Below, piece after piece: positions 18,782 to 27,302 of a DNA stretch of 32,818 nt; within the stretch, counting starts at the first letter, position 1, and every line of letters starts with the position of its first letter. The DNA is from Prolixibacteraceae bacterium. GTDB taxonomy: Bacteria; Bacteroidota; Bacteroidia; Bacteroidales; Prolixibacteraceae. Location: assembly GCA_027858715.1 (NCBI GenBank), contig JAQICD010000215.1:1-32818 (forward strand), read 5' to 3'. The notes beneath the pieces were generated by a model. It had not been told where the DNA came from. It saw nothing but the letters and a program-made list of their open reading frames with translations, and did no database searches. The position numbers and the translations under genes are program-made.

Positions 18782-19723
18782 ATGATGGATAGAAGAAAGT
18801 TTTTGAGCGCGTTAGCTGTAGCCGGTGTGGCTGCTACTATTAAAGTAAACGGAGCCATGCACCTTATGTCGCAAAGCCTGGATAACTCGACCAGCGGTAC
18901 GCCTGTCGATTTAGTTGCCGTAATGGGTGGCGAACCCGGGGCAATGTTTAAACGTGCCCTAGCCGAAATGGGAGGCATGAATAAATTTGTTAAACCCGGA
19001 TATAAAGTATGCATAAAACCCAATATAGGATGGGATAAATCACCTGAATTTGCCGCAAATGCTAATCCTGAGTTAATTGGTGAAATTGTAAAACAATGTT
19101 TCGATGCTGGTGCCAGTGAAGTTTTAGTGTTTGATAATACATGCGATGATTGGAGACAATGTTATCAAAACAGCGGAATTGAAAAAGCTGCTAAAGATGC
19201 AGGTGCAAATATGATACCCGGGCATCAGGAGTCGTATTACCGCAATGTTTCAATACCAAAGGGTAAAATTTTAAAAGAAGCTAAAATTCATCAGGCTATT
19301 CTCGACAGCGATATCTGGATCAATGTTCCGGTATTGAAGCATCATGGTGGTGCACGCTTGTCAATTTCGATGAAAAATCACATGGGTATTGTTTGGGATC
19401 GCAGGTTTTTCCATAGTAACGACTTGCAGCAATGTATTGCTGATATTTGTACTTTGGATAAAAAGCCGGTGCTTAATGTCGTTGATGCTTACCGTACGCT
19501 TAAATCGAATGGTCCTCGTGGTAAATCAGAGTCGGATGTAGTGTTAACCAAGAGCTTGTTTATGTCGCAGGATATTGTAGCTGTTGACACTGCCGCCGCT
19601 AAATTCTTCAGTCAAATTGAGGAAATGCCGCTGGATCATGTTGAGCATCTGGCCAACGGACAGAGCCTTAATATTGGTACAATGAACCTTGAAAGTTTAA
19701 ATGTGAAGCGAATTAAATTATAG
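18782..19723 (+). CDS. DUF362 family protein with Tat signal
   Basis: This is a 313-residue protein of the poorly characterised DUF362 family. The N terminus MMDRRKFLSALAVAGVAA is a twin-arginine signal (RRKFL at residues 4-8 and a short hydrophobic core), so it should be folded in the cytoplasm and exported to the periplasm. The frame is open to an upstream ATG (18743), but that would bury the Tat motif and lie upstream of the -7 box. Conserved-looking segments include CIKPNIGWD, EVLVFDNTCDDW, NVPVLKHHG and SMKNHMGIVW. Cysteines are scattered and form no ferredoxin motif, so any cofactor is unclear. The next gene begins 6 bases after the stop, indicating one operon. It is probably the periplasmic partner or substrate-facing part of the following iron-sulfur protein, but the reaction is unknown. 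Confidence 0.82.
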   Translation: MMDRRKFLSALAVAGVAATIKVNGAMHLMSQSLDNSTSGTPVDLVAVMGGEPGAMFKRALAEMGGMNKFVKPGYKVCIKPNIGWDKSPEFAANANPELIGEIVKQCFDAGASEVLVFDNTCDDWRQCYQNSGIEKAAKDAGANMIPGHQESYYRNVSIPKGKILKEAKIHQAILDSDIWINVPVLKHHGGARLSISMKNHMGIVWDRRFFHSNDLQQCIADICTLDKKPVLNVVDAYRTLKSNGPRGKSESDVVLTKSLFMSQDIVAVDTAAAKFFSQIEEMPLDHVEHLANGQSLNIGTMNLESLNVKRIKL

Positions 19724-19729
19724 ATTTTC

Positions 19730-21244
19730 ATGCTTAAGAAAATACGAGTAGGATTTGCAACACTGTTCTTTACATTAATAACGCTTTATTTTCTAGACTT
19801 TGCTGAGTTATTACCGGATCAATTGAATTTTCTGACGCAGATTCAGTTGGTGCCGGCAATTTTGTCGTTGAGCATTGTTTGGATTGTTTCTCTTGTGATT
19901 TTGGCTTTGGTTTTTGGACGTATTTATTGTTCGGTTATTTGTCCAATGGGCGTATATCAGGATGTGGTAGGGCGTGTAGCTCGTTTATTTCGTAAAAAGA
20001 AGAAGCGTTTCCGCTATCGTAAGGCAATGACAATACTCCGGTGGTCGGTTGTGGTTATTGTACTTGTTGCCTTTTTACTAGGCATCCCTGTATTGTTGGG
20101 TCTGCTTGATCCTTACAGTGCTTATGGGCGCATGATCGTTTCGGTTTTCAGACCAATTTACATTTTGGGAAATAACTTGCTCGAAGCCATTTTTACAAGT
20201 TTTGATAATTATACTTTCTACAGAGCCGATGCATCAATACTTAGTGTGTCTGCTTTGATTATTGGTTTGCTTACCCTTATTACTATAGGTTACCTGGCAT
20301 GGAAACACGGACGCACGTATTGCGATACCATTTGTCCGGTAGGTACCGTGCTGGGGTTCTTGAGCAAATATTCGCTGTTTAGAGTAATATTCGATCATGG
20401 TAAGTGCAACAGTTGTACGCTATGTGAACTCAATTGCAAAGCCTATTGCATCGATAGTAAAGCGCAGGAAATAGACCATAGCCGGTGTGTTACCTGTTTC
20501 AATTGTATTGAGAGTTGTAACCGGAATGCCATTTCATACAAATTTGCCTATAGAACAAGCAGCGAGAAAGTCGCAAAACCCGATGTTATTGATGAAGGAA
20601 AACGAAAGTTTTTATCAACTACACTTTTATCAACGGTTGCAATTCCAGCAACAATGGCCGGAAAAGTGACAGGAGTTAAGGATGCGAATAAACATACGCC
20701 CTTAACACCGCCCGGCTCAAAAGGGATCAAGCATTTAAAGGATCATTGCACATCGTGTCATTTATGTGTGAGTAAGTGTCCGGCAGATATTTTGGAACCG
20801 GCATTTGCCGAGTATGGCTTGTCGGGTTTTATGATGCCAACCATGAAATTTCAAAACGGATTTTGCAATTACGACTGTATAATTTGCTCTGAAGTATGTC
20901 CAACCGGGGCTATTCAACCTCTCACGGTTGATGAAAAGCATTTAACTCAGGTTGGAAAAATTATTCTTGACCTCGATCATTGCATTGCTTACCGCGATGA
21001 AACACATTGTGGTGCTTGTGCCGAGCATTGTCCTACGCAGGCAGTTACAATGATTCCGCATAAAGGGGCATTAACCATTCCAACAACCGATCAGTCAATT
21101 TGCATAGGCTGCGGAGGTTGCGAATATATTTGTCCCGAAACCGGCAAAGCCATTTATATTGAAGGAAATGCAGAACATCAAGAAGCCGAAATGTTTGAAG
21201 AAGCCGAAAAGAAAGAATTCGACTTTGGCGGATTTGGATTTTAG
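19730..21244 (+). CDS. NapH-NapG-like fused membrane/periplasmic iron-sulfur protein
   Basis: This 504-residue electron-transfer protein seems to join two proteins that are separate in nitrate reductase (NapH, NapG) and methylamine (MauN, MauM) systems. Residues 1-270 are NapH-like: four membrane helices (about 6-26, 39-62, 104-127, 169-190), CX3CP motifs at C67/C71 and C198/C202, and two cytoplasmic [4Fe-4S] sets, C226/229/232/236 and C253/256/259/263. The loop after helix 2 is rich in K/R (RKKKKRFRYRK), which fixes it inside. Residues 291-310, KRKFLSTTLLSTVAIPATMA, resemble a Tat signal (KR form). Residues 335-470 are NapG-like with four cluster sets: C340-350, C379-390, C418-434 and C458-468. 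The tail is acidic. The simplest model takes electrons from quinol or a cytoplasmic donor to a periplasmic acceptor, perhaps the DUF362 protein. Topology of the last domain is inferred, not shown. Confidence 0.85.
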   Translation: MLKKIRVGFATLFFTLITLYFLDFAELLPDQLNFLTQIQLVPAILSLSIVWIVSLVILALVFGRIYCSVICPMGVYQDVVGRVARLFRKKKKRFRYRKAMTILRWSVVVIVLVAFLLGIPVLLGLLDPYSAYGRMIVSVFRPIYILGNNLLEAIFTSFDNYTFYRADASILSVSALIIGLLTLITIGYLAWKHGRTYCDTICPVGTVLGFLSKYSLFRVIFDHGKCNSCTLCELNCKAYCIDSKAQEIDHSRCVTCFNCIESCNRNAISYKFAYRTSSEKVAKPDVIDEGKRKFLSTTLLSTVAIPATMAGKVTGVKDANKHTPLTPPGSKGIKHLKDHCTSCHLCVSKCPADILEPAFAEYGLSGFMMPTMKFQNGFCNYDCIICSEVCPTGAIQPLTVDEKHLTQVGKIILDLDHCIAYRDETHCGACAEHCPTQAVTMIPHKGALTIPTTDQSICIGCGGCEYICPETGKAIYIEGNAEHQEAEMFEEAEKKEFDFGGFGF

Positions 21245-21300
21245 GAGGAGACAAAGCTCAAAAGTTAGATGAAATGAATGTCAAACTTGTTCGACTTGTG

Positions 21301-21477
21301 TTACTGAATTGTAACTTTCCATGGAGCATCATTCGCATTATTTCCCCAAAAAAGTATATCGCCCGAAGCATCAACAAAACTACTAATTGCACCGGCTTCC
21401 ATCATTGCTTTTTTAGCCATATTGGCAGCGTATCCTTTTCCAATCGCACCAAAGCCAATTGCCATGTCTTCATAAGG
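21301..21477 (-). pseudogene. apbE fragment (FAD:protein FMN transferase)
   Basis: The minus-strand frame reads PYEDMAIGFGAIGKGYAAN, then FVDASGDILFWG and PWKVTIQ followed by a stop. These match the central ApbE core: the G-[AG]-I-[AG]-K-G-Y-A nucleotide/Mg site, the N-A-G-G-D-I-like strand and the P-W-x-[IV]-x-I strand. ApbE proteins are about 300 residues or more. Only about 58 survive here, without the N-terminal half or the C-terminal catalytic region, so this is a non-functional scrap. It lies between the redox operon and the GH3 gene, directly after the GH3 terminator. ApbE attaches FMN to membrane or periplasmic electron carriers, which fits the neighbouring redox genes. A full copy may exist elsewhere in the genome. 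Confidence 0.75.
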
Positions 21478-21480
21478 TGA

Positions 21481-21511
21481 AAAAAAACGCAAGAAAACGC
21501 GGAGGTTTTTT
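21481..21511 (-). terminator. Probable terminator of the GH3 gene
   Basis: On the minus strand AAAAAAC-(CTC)-CGC, an 8-base loop and GCGTTTTTTTT form a bulged hairpin with a strong T-tract, about 40 bases after the GH3 stop. The bulge lowers confidence. Confidence 0.45.
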
Positions 21512-21550
21512 ACCAGGCACGAGTGTACTGTTGTATCGTATATGTTGAAA

Positions 21551-23884
21551 TTATATATTAGGCGTTTCCCATTTTTGGGTTTCAGTACATGCAATATTTA
21601 TGATCTGGTTACCGGCCTGCATTTTGAATTCTCCTTCTTCCAGAATCCATTTTCCGTCGTAGCCTACAAAGGCAAGGTCTGAACCTGTAATTTTCAGGGT
21701 TGCAGTTTTGGTTTCTCCGGGCTGAATTTCAACTTTTTCGAAATTACGCAAGCGGCGCACATCGGGGATGAGCGATGCTACCAGGTCGCTGCTGAACAAT
21801 AGTACACTCTCTTTTCCTGCACGTTTGCCGGTGTTGGTAACATCTACCGTGAATGTTAGTTCATCACCGGCAGTGAACGACGTTTTGTCAACAGAGAAGT
21901 TGCTGTATTCAAAATCGGTGTAGCTTAAACCATAGCCAAAGGCCCACTGAAACGACATCTGAGAATTGTAGTTATAGGCACCTTCCATGATTCCGGTTTG
22001 CTCGCTGGACTTGTAATCGTAGCTCCCTAATGAGTTAACAGCCTTGGGATAAGAGAATGGCAGTTTTCCGCTGAAGTTGGCTTCGCCACTTACAAGATTG
22101 GCAAGTGCATCACCACCAAAATTGCCGGGAAGCATCACATTAACTACAGCCTTAGCCAGCGGTTCAATTTCATTAATAATACGGGGGCGCCCCGAATTCA
22201 ATATCAACACTATTGGTTTTCCTGTTTTTGCAAGTTCTTTTACCAGCTTAAGCTGGTTTTCCGATAAAGTGAGGTTCGACAAGTTTCCCGGGGTTTCGCA
22301 ATAGGAGTTTTCGCCAACACATGCAAAAATAACATCCACTCCGCGTGCTGCGGCAACAGCTTTCTCTATTTGTGGTTCAAATTCTTCCCAGTATTCACCT
22401 TTGTTATTATAGCTTACTCCGGGTTCGTAAACCACGTTGCTGCTTCCATACTTTTCGACAAAAGCTTCCATAATGGTGTTGTGCTCAACTGCAAACTCAT
22501 CGGCTCGTTTTCCCTGCCAGGTGTATGTCCAACCTCCGTTGAGGCTTCGCATTGAGTTGGCATTGGGGCCGGTTACCAGTATTTTTTTACCTTCGGGCAG
22601 GGGCAGGATGTCTGCTTCGTTCTTTAGTAGTACAATTGATTCCTCTGCTGATTTTAGTGCAACCCGGGCAAATTTCTCACTTCCAAACAGAGGGAAATCT
22701 TCGGTGTTGTAAACCGGCGTTTCAAATAGTCCCAGTCGGTATTTCATGCGTAATACGCGTCGTACAGCATCATCAATACGGCTCATTTTCACTTCGCCTT
22801 CTTCTACCAGTTCTTTTAGGTAAATGCAGAAATCCCAGTCGTAAGGCTCCATTGCCATGTCAATTCCTGCGTTAATGGCAATTTTGATGGCTTCCTTTTT
22901 GTCGGTCGCAATTTTCTCACGAGTATAAAGGTTGTTTATATCTGCCCAGTCGGTAACAATAACTCCATCCCAGTTCAGGTCTTCCTTAAGCCACTGGGTA
23001 AGCAGCTCGTAACTGGCATGTACAGGCATTCCGTTAATAGAAGCAGAGTTTCCCATTACCGACAAAGCCCCGGCTCTGATGGTTTCCAGAAACGGAGCAA
23101 AATGTTTTTCACGCAAGTCTTGTTCGCTTATAATTGCAGGGGTACGGTCTTTCCCCGAAACGGGAACACTGTATCCCATGTAGTGTTTCATACATACAGC
23201 AATGTTTTCTTTACCAATATGATTGGGACTATCGCCCTGAAAGCCAATAACGGCTTCGCGCCCCATTTCAGCATTTATATATGCATCTTCGCCATAGTTT
23301 TCCCACATTCGTGCCCAGCGTGCATCGCGTCCAAGGTCAACGGTAGGACAAAAAGTCCAGGGAATACTTCCGGCTTTGGTTTCGTAAGCTGTGATAATAC
23401 CGCATTCACGAACCAGTGAACGGTTAAAAGAAGCGCCCATGTTTAGTGGTTGCGGAAATAATGTTCCATCTAAAATATAGGTTGAACCATGTATTTGATC
23501 CAGCCCGTAAATACAGGGAATACCGATTTCTTGCAATGATTTTTTCTGAATTTCACTGATAATCTTCTGCCATTTCTCTTTAGTTTGTGCTGTTGTGCCG
23601 GGTGTATTTAAAATAGAACCAACTTTATATTTTCCAAATATGGTATCCATCAGGGCTTCGCTTAACTGAAAATCGCCCTTTTTTGCCGAACCGGGTTCAC
23701 CCAGAACATCAATGGTGAGCTGAGTCATTTGACCAATTTTTTCTTCCAGTGTCATTTTCTTTAGTAGGATTTCTACTTTTTGCTCAATCTCTTTGTCTTT
23801 TGGAATTACCGGGTTTGTAGTGTCTTTTGTCGAGCAGGCATGTAAAACCATATAGGCAAACAGTAAAATAAAAGTTCGTTTCAT
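21551..23884 (-). CDS. Glycoside hydrolase family 3 beta-glycosidase, lipoprotein
   Basis: This is an exo-acting beta-glucosidase/xylosidase-type enzyme of 777 residues, a normal length for the three-domain GH3 form. The lipoprotein signal ends at C17 (YMVLHAC). The following STKD is a partial fit to the Bacteroidota surface-export signal, so a periplasmic or outer-surface location is expected. The GH3 barrel spans about 35-385: KHYMGY at 233-238 is the substrate-binding motif, and D312 in [10 protein letters not shown] is the nucleophile. The second alpha/beta domain (about 410-620) includes [19 protein letters not shown] fibronectin-III-like domain closes the protein (about 665-765). Glycan specificity cannot be read. 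No SusC/SusD pair or other carbohydrate gene adjoins it, so it is not in an obvious utilisation locus. map lies 39 bases upstream on the same strand and the two may be co-transcribed. Confidence 0.92.
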   Translation of the reverse strand: MKRTFILLFAYMVLHACSTKDTTNPVIPKDKEIEQKVEILLKKMTLEEKIGQMTQLTIDVLGEPGSAKKGDFQLSEALMDTIFGKYKVGSILNTPGTTAQTKEKWQKIISEIQKKSLQEIGIPCIYGLDQIHGSTYILDGTLFPQPLNMGASFNRSLVRECGIITAYETKAGSIPWTFCPTVDLGRDARWARMWENYGEDAYINAEMGREAVIGFQGDSPNHIGKENIAVCMKHYMGYSVPVSGKDRTPAIISEQDLREKHFAPFLETIRAGALSVMGNSASINGMPVHASYELLTQWLKEDLNWDGVIVTDWADINNLYTREKIATDKKEAIKIAINAGIDMAMEPYDWDFCIYLKELVEEGEVKMSRIDDAVRRVLRMKYRLGLFETPVYNTEDFPLFGSEKFARVALKSAEESIVLLKNEADILPLPEGKKILVTGPNANSMRSLNGGWTYTWQGKRADEFAVEHNTIMEAFVEKYGSSNVVYEPGVSYNNKGEYWEEFEPQIEKAVAAARGVDVIFACVGENSYCETPGNLSNLTLSENQLKLVKELAKTGKPIVLILNSGRPRIINEIEPLAKAVVNVMLPGNFGGDALANLVSGEANFSGKLPFSYPKAVNSLGSYDYKSSEQTGIMEGAYNYNSQMSFQWAFGYGLSYTDFEYSNFSVDKTSFTAGDELTFTVDVTNTGKRAGKESVLLFSSDLVASLIPDVRRLRNFEKVEIQPGETKTATLKITGSDLAFVGYDGKWILEEGEFKMQAGNQIINIACTETQKWETPNI

Positions 23885-23923
23885 AATGCAGAAAATAAAT
23901 GTTTGAATTTGTGTGTGAAGATA

Positions 23924-24703
23924 CTATGTATTTTGTTCGTACTCCCCACTTACGTCGGTTAACACTTCAACGCCGTTATCGGTTACCAGCAAAGTGTGCT
24001 CGTACTGAGCCGAAAGCCTTCCGTCGATGGTGCGGGCTGTCCAGCCGTCGTATTTATCAACTTTGGCACGCGATTTACCTTGGTTAATCATAGGTTCAAT
24101 GGTGAAAGTCATACCCGGTTTCATTTCAGGTCCTGAATTTCTTCGTCCAATGTGTTCAACCTGTGGTTCTTCGTGAAATTCGCAACCTACACCGTGACCG
24201 CAAAACTCGTAAACAACCGAGTAGCCTTTGGCTTTGGCATAACGCGAAATAACAAAACCAATGTTGCCAAATTTATTTCCGGGATATACTTGCTTAATGC
24301 CCAGGCTAAGGCAGTGGTAGGTATCGTCGATTAAACTTTTGGTTTTTTCGGGTATGTCGCCAAGCCAAAACATCTTGCTGGTATCGCCGTAATACCCGTC
24401 TAAAATGGTGGTAATATCAATGTTGAAAATGTCGCCTTCTTTCAGTATGGTGTCTGTCGAAGGGATGCCGTGGCAGATTACATCGTTCAGCGATATGCAC
24501 GATGATTTTGGAAAACCATGATAACCCAGTGTAGCCGGTACCGCACCGTGGTCGCGTATGTATTCTTCGATAATATTGTCGAGGTAATCGGTGGAGATAC
24601 CTTCTTTTATAAATTCTTTAATCATTTGCAGTACGCTGCCCGCAAGCTGACTGCTTTTTCTTATACCCTCTATTTGTTCGGGTGTTTTAATAATTATACT
24701 CAT
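23924..24703 (-). CDS. map: Methionine aminopeptidase, type I
   Basis: This enzyme removes the initiator methionine from nascent proteins with a small second residue. It is cytosolic and has a dinuclear metal site; 259 residues matches the short type I form without an N-terminal extension. All metal ligands are visible: D96 (FNIDIT), D107 (GYYGDTSK), H170 (FCGHGVG), E203 (FTIEPM) and E235 (AQYEHTLLV). The substrate-site histidines are H78 (NDVICHGIP) and H177 (CEFHEEP). The gene is divergent from the thioesterase gene with an 89-base gap, and it may read through into the GH3 gene. It is not in the ribosomal-protein operon where map often resides, so a second copy elsewhere is possible. Confidence 0.95.
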   Translation of the reverse strand: MSIIIKTPEQIEGIRKSSQLAGSVLQMIKEFIKEGISTDYLDNIIEEYIRDHGAVPATLGYHGFPKSSCISLNDVICHGIPSTDTILKEGDIFNIDITTILDGYYGDTSKMFWLGDIPEKTKSLIDDTYHCLSLGIKQVYPGNKFGNIGFVISRYAKAKGYSVVYEFCGHGVGCEFHEEPQVEHIGRRNSGPEMKPGMTFTIEPMINQGKSRAKVDKYDGWTARTIDGRLSAQYEHTLLVTDNGVEVLTDVSGEYEQNT

Positions 24704-24760
24704 ATGTGTGAAAATTTATGCAAAAATGCGTATTAACCGCGGGTTTTCAAAATGCCTTGT

Positions 24761-24768
24761 TATTTTTG
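24761..24768 (+). promoter_or_regulatory. -7 element, candidate promoter of the thioesterase gene
   Basis: TATTTTTG, an exact match to the Bacteroidota -7 consensus, lies 24 bases before the thioesterase ATG. No -33 TTTG is seen at the usual spacing. Confidence 0.4.
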
Positions 24769-24792
24769 CAGCAACCTTAATAATTAAATCGT

Positions 24793-25557
24793 ATGGCTTT
24801 TCAAATATCACCCGATGCACCACGTATTTATTCCGAAACGTTTCAGATTCGTTCGTATCATGTTGATGTTCACTGTAAACTAACCATTCCAAAGTTGTGT
24901 AGTTTCTTTCAGGAAATTGCCGGTAATCACACCGTAGCATGCGGAGTGGGGTGGGATGTACTGCAGGATGAAAATGTTTTTTGGGTGCTGTCGCGTTTGA
25001 AAATCGACGTGAAAAAATATCCCGAATGGTGCGATGAAATTACCATACGAACCTGGTCGAACGGACTCAACGGCATTATGGCCGTACGTAATTTCGAAGT
25101 TTTAAGCCAGTCGGGCGAAGTGTTGATAACGGCCATTAGTATGTGGCTAATGGTAAACACCAAAACCCGCCGTCTGGTACGTGCCAACGAATTTATGCGC
25201 GATTTCCCATTGAATACAGACCGTTTATACGAAAAGAATCCTGACAAAATATCGGCACTTGAAAATCCGATCACATTCGATGCTGTACCGGTATCGTTTA
25301 CCGAAACCGACATGAACAGGCACATGAACAACGTGAGCTACATCGAGCGTATCATCAATTCGTACGGTTACGAATTTCTTCTCGAATACTGCATACGCCA
25401 TTTCGAAATTAATTTTCTGAAAGAAGCTGTACCCGGCGAAAAGTTAGCGGTACAGCAACAAAAAACCGATTCGGGCAAATATTTAAACAGCCTGGTAAAT
25501 ATTGATGGTGAAACCGAAATGGTTCGTACACTGATTAAGTGGGGGAGGATTGAATAG
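24793..25557 (+). CDS. Acyl-ACP thioesterase (FatA/FatB-like)
   Basis: This cytosolic enzyme releases free fatty acids from acyl carrier protein. Its 254 residues fit a bacterial double-hotdog acyl-ACP thioesterase. The N-terminal hotdog (about 12-140) has YHVDVHCKLTIPKLCSFFQE and WVLSRLKIDV. The second (about 163-252) has the catalytic-type motif TETDMNRHMNNVSYIE, with D173, N175, H177 and N179/N180, as in plant FatA/FatB. Chain-length preference cannot be told. The gene is divergent from map and followed by an inverted-repeat cluster. Distinct 4-hydroxybenzoyl-CoA-type hotdog enzymes are half this length, so they are unlikely. Confidence 0.88.
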   Translation: MAFQISPDAPRIYSETFQIRSYHVDVHCKLTIPKLCSFFQEIAGNHTVACGVGWDVLQDENVFWVLSRLKIDVKKYPEWCDEITIRTWSNGLNGIMAVRNFEVLSQSGEVLITAISMWLMVNTKTRRLVRANEFMRDFPLNTDRLYEKNPDKISALENPITFDAVPVSFTETDMNRHMNNVSYIERIINSYGYEFLLEYCIRHFEINFLKEAVPGEKLAVQQQKTDSGKYLNSLVNIDGETEMVRTLIKWGRIE

Positions 25558-25602
25558 CTTCTTTGTTACAGAAATTATTCATTACAGGTAGATTTTAGAC
25601 AT

Positions 25603-25662
25603 GAGATAATAGACTTAAAAATTAAAAAATCTCAAATCTATTGTCTCAAATCTGTGAGACAA
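25603..25662. repeat. Overlapping inverted repeats between convergent genes
   Basis: GAGATAATAGACTT (25603-25616) has an imperfect inverted partner at 25634-25647 (12 of 14 bases). The latter overlaps a perfect hairpin, TTGTCTCA (25641-25648) / TGAGACAA (25655-25662), ending exactly at the miaA stop codon. TCTCAAATCT occurs twice in the same stretch. It could act as a two-way terminator for the thioesterase and miaA genes, or be an intergenic repeat family member. Confidence 0.5.
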
Positions 25663-26580
25663 CTATTTATTAAACCAATCGTTTATTTTTTGAAGTTTTT
25701 CTTCCAGTGGCATGTACCCGTCGAGCCAATGAATAAGAATTCCCTGTTTTTCCATTTTCCGAAACCAGGTCATTTGCCGTTTGCTAAATTGATGTATGGC
25801 TGTTTCGAGCTGTCTGAACATCTCATCGTAAGTGAGTTGACCGGTAAGGTGCAGTGTGATAAATTTATACTCCAGCCCGTAATAAATCAGGTTTTCAGGC
25901 TTGATGCCTTTGTCTAAAAGTGCCTTCACTTCGTCAATCATACCCTTGTTTAAACGCGATTTTAGGCGTTGGGTAATGCGACGCCTGCGCGAATCGCGGT
26001 CGAATTTAACACCAACTACCAGGCTGTTAATTTCAGGAAAATACAAGTCGGTTTGCGGATGTTCCTTGTAATACTCTTCAATTTCGATGGCTCTGACTGC
26101 CCGTTTGCGGGTATCAACATCGGATGTATTGTGTAGTCTTCTATAGGTTTGCAGAATATTGGTGAGTTCGTCGAGGCTTTTGTCTGCGATACTGATTCTG
26201 AGTTTTTCATTTACAGGTACATGAATGAGTTTGTATCCTTTTAGTATAGCTTCGAGGTACAGGCCGCTGCCTCCGCACATCACCGGCAGTTTGTTGCGAC
26301 TCTGTATGTCGTCAAAAACTTTTATAAATTCGCGTTGATATTCAAACACATTGTATTGGTAGCCAGCATCGGCAATGTCAACCAGGTGATAAGGTACAGT
26401 GTCGCCATCGATGGTGTAATCGTCAATATCCTTTCCGGTTCCAATGTCCATTCCGCGATATACCTGCCTTGAATCGGCCGATATGATTTCACCATTAAAC
26501 TGCCGTGCTAAATGCGCTGCTACTGTTGTTTTTCCCGATGCCGTAGCTCCAAGTATGGTTATAAGATTGTATGTTGCCAT
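25663..26580 (-). CDS. miaA: tRNA dimethylallyltransferase (MiaA family)
   Basis: This enzyme isopentenylates A37 of tRNAs reading UNN codons, using dimethylallyl diphosphate. Its 305 residues are normal for MiaA. It has P-loop GATASGKT at 11-18, ISADSRQVYRGMDIGTGK with the catalytic-type D36, PYHLVDI, and GGSGLY at 103-108. The C-terminal R-rich segment ends in FSKRQMTWFRKME. It is a somewhat divergent form: KDIDDYTIDGD replaces the usual K-P-[ST]-xx-E loop, and YYGLEYK stands where G-Y-[KR]-E is usual. Bacteroidota genomes can carry two MiaA-type genes, so this may be the variant copy. It is divergent from the YIP1-like gene. Confidence 0.88.
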   Translation of the reverse strand: MATYNLITILGATASGKTTVAAHLARQFNGEIISADSRQVYRGMDIGTGKDIDDYTIDGDTVPYHLVDIADAGYQYNVFEYQREFIKVFDDIQSRNKLPVMCGGSGLYLEAILKGYKLIHVPVNEKLRISIADKSLDELTNILQTYRRLHNTSDVDTRKRAVRAIEIEEYYKEHPQTDLYFPEINSLVVGVKFDRDSRRRRITQRLKSRLNKGMIDEVKALLDKGIKPENLIYYGLEYKFITLHLTGQLTYDEMFRQLETAIHQFSKRQMTWFRKMEKQGILIHWLDGYMPLEEKLQKINDWFNK

Positions 26581-26660
26581 GAGTCAGGGTGTTACTGCAA
26601 GTTATGGTTAACATTATTTGTTTCAACTTCGATTCTGCTTTTAGTTCTACAAAACTAATG

Positions 26661-26668
26661 TATTTTTG
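26661..26668 (+). promoter_or_regulatory. -7 element, candidate promoter of the YIP1-like/smpB pair
   Basis: TATTTTTG is an exact -7 match, giving a leader of about 40 bases before the ATG at 26717. No clear -33 partner. Confidence 0.4.
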
Positions 26669-26716
26669 TGACGAGAAAATGCAAAACATCTTCCGTTGGA
26701 AATTTGATACTACTTT

Positions 26717-27301
26717 ATGGAACTGACTCAGTTAATTCGATTAAATACGATTAAAAGCTACGAGCTGCTGTTGCATCCCGAAAGGTTCTGGAAGGATTAT
26801 AAAAGCGACAAGGAAAAGCCTCATGGATTGTTTAGTTGTTTTTTAATACCCGGACTTGTTCTTGTGTTTCTGCTTGTGTTTATTGGCGAGATACTTTTTA
26901 ATTCGGTATATGGTATTTTGTATTTTGATATTTTTATCAAAGCACTTCGTGAGGTTTTAATTCTGGTTTCGGTATTTTTTGTTTCACACGCTGTGATTTA
27001 TCATTTGTCACTAATGTTTGCATTGCCCATGCAAAAAGATAACTCGCGAACCATTACAGCTTATACAATGACGCCACTAATTTTGGTTTCGATGCTTACC
27101 GGACTGTTTCCTTTTTTTGATTTTTTTGATTTTTTTTCAATTTATTCACTTTTTTTGGCTTACATGGCAGTACATTATTTGTTTGGAGTTAATTTCGTGC
27201 GCAATGCGACTTATTTAACGATGCTAATGGCAGCTTTGTTTGTCGGATATACGGCAGTTTATATTATTTTGACTAAATTAACGGCTATAATTTTTTATTG
27301 A
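26717..27301 (+). CDS. YIP1-family-like membrane protein
   Basis: This is a 194-residue inner-membrane protein. About 50 soluble residues, with [15 protein letters not shown] (a typical YIP1-domain lead-in), precede about five hydrophobic segments (about 42-66, 74-104, 113-138, 139-158, 165-192). Several are very rich in F, for example [17 protein letters not shown]. No catalytic motif is visible and the function is unknown; bacterial YIP1-like proteins are mostly uncharacterised. smpB starts 1 base after its stop codon, so the two are transcribed together and may be translationally coupled. Confidence 0.72.
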   Translation: MELTQLIRLNTIKSYELLLHPERFWKDYKSDKEKPHGLFSCFLIPGLVLVFLLVFIGEILFNSVYGILYFDIFIKALREVLILVSVFFVSHAVIYHLSLMFALPMQKDNSRTITAYTMTPLILVSMLTGLFPFFDFFDFFSIYSLFLAYMAVHYLFGVNFVRNATYLTMLMAALFVGYTAVYIILTKLTAIIFY

Positions 27302-27302
27302 T

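Noticed and set aside
18782-21244. Periplasmic nitrate reductase or methylamine dehydrogenase operon
   Set aside because: Only NapH/NapG-like modules are present. No catalytic subunit, cytochrome or molybdenum-cofactor gene is near.
21274-21480. A plus-strand open frame of 68 codons
   Set aside because: It is antisense to the apbE scrap, whose minus-strand translation is clearly recognisable.
25603-25662. CRISPR or mobile-element end
   Set aside because: The repeats are too few and too short, with no spacers, no transposase and no target-site duplication.
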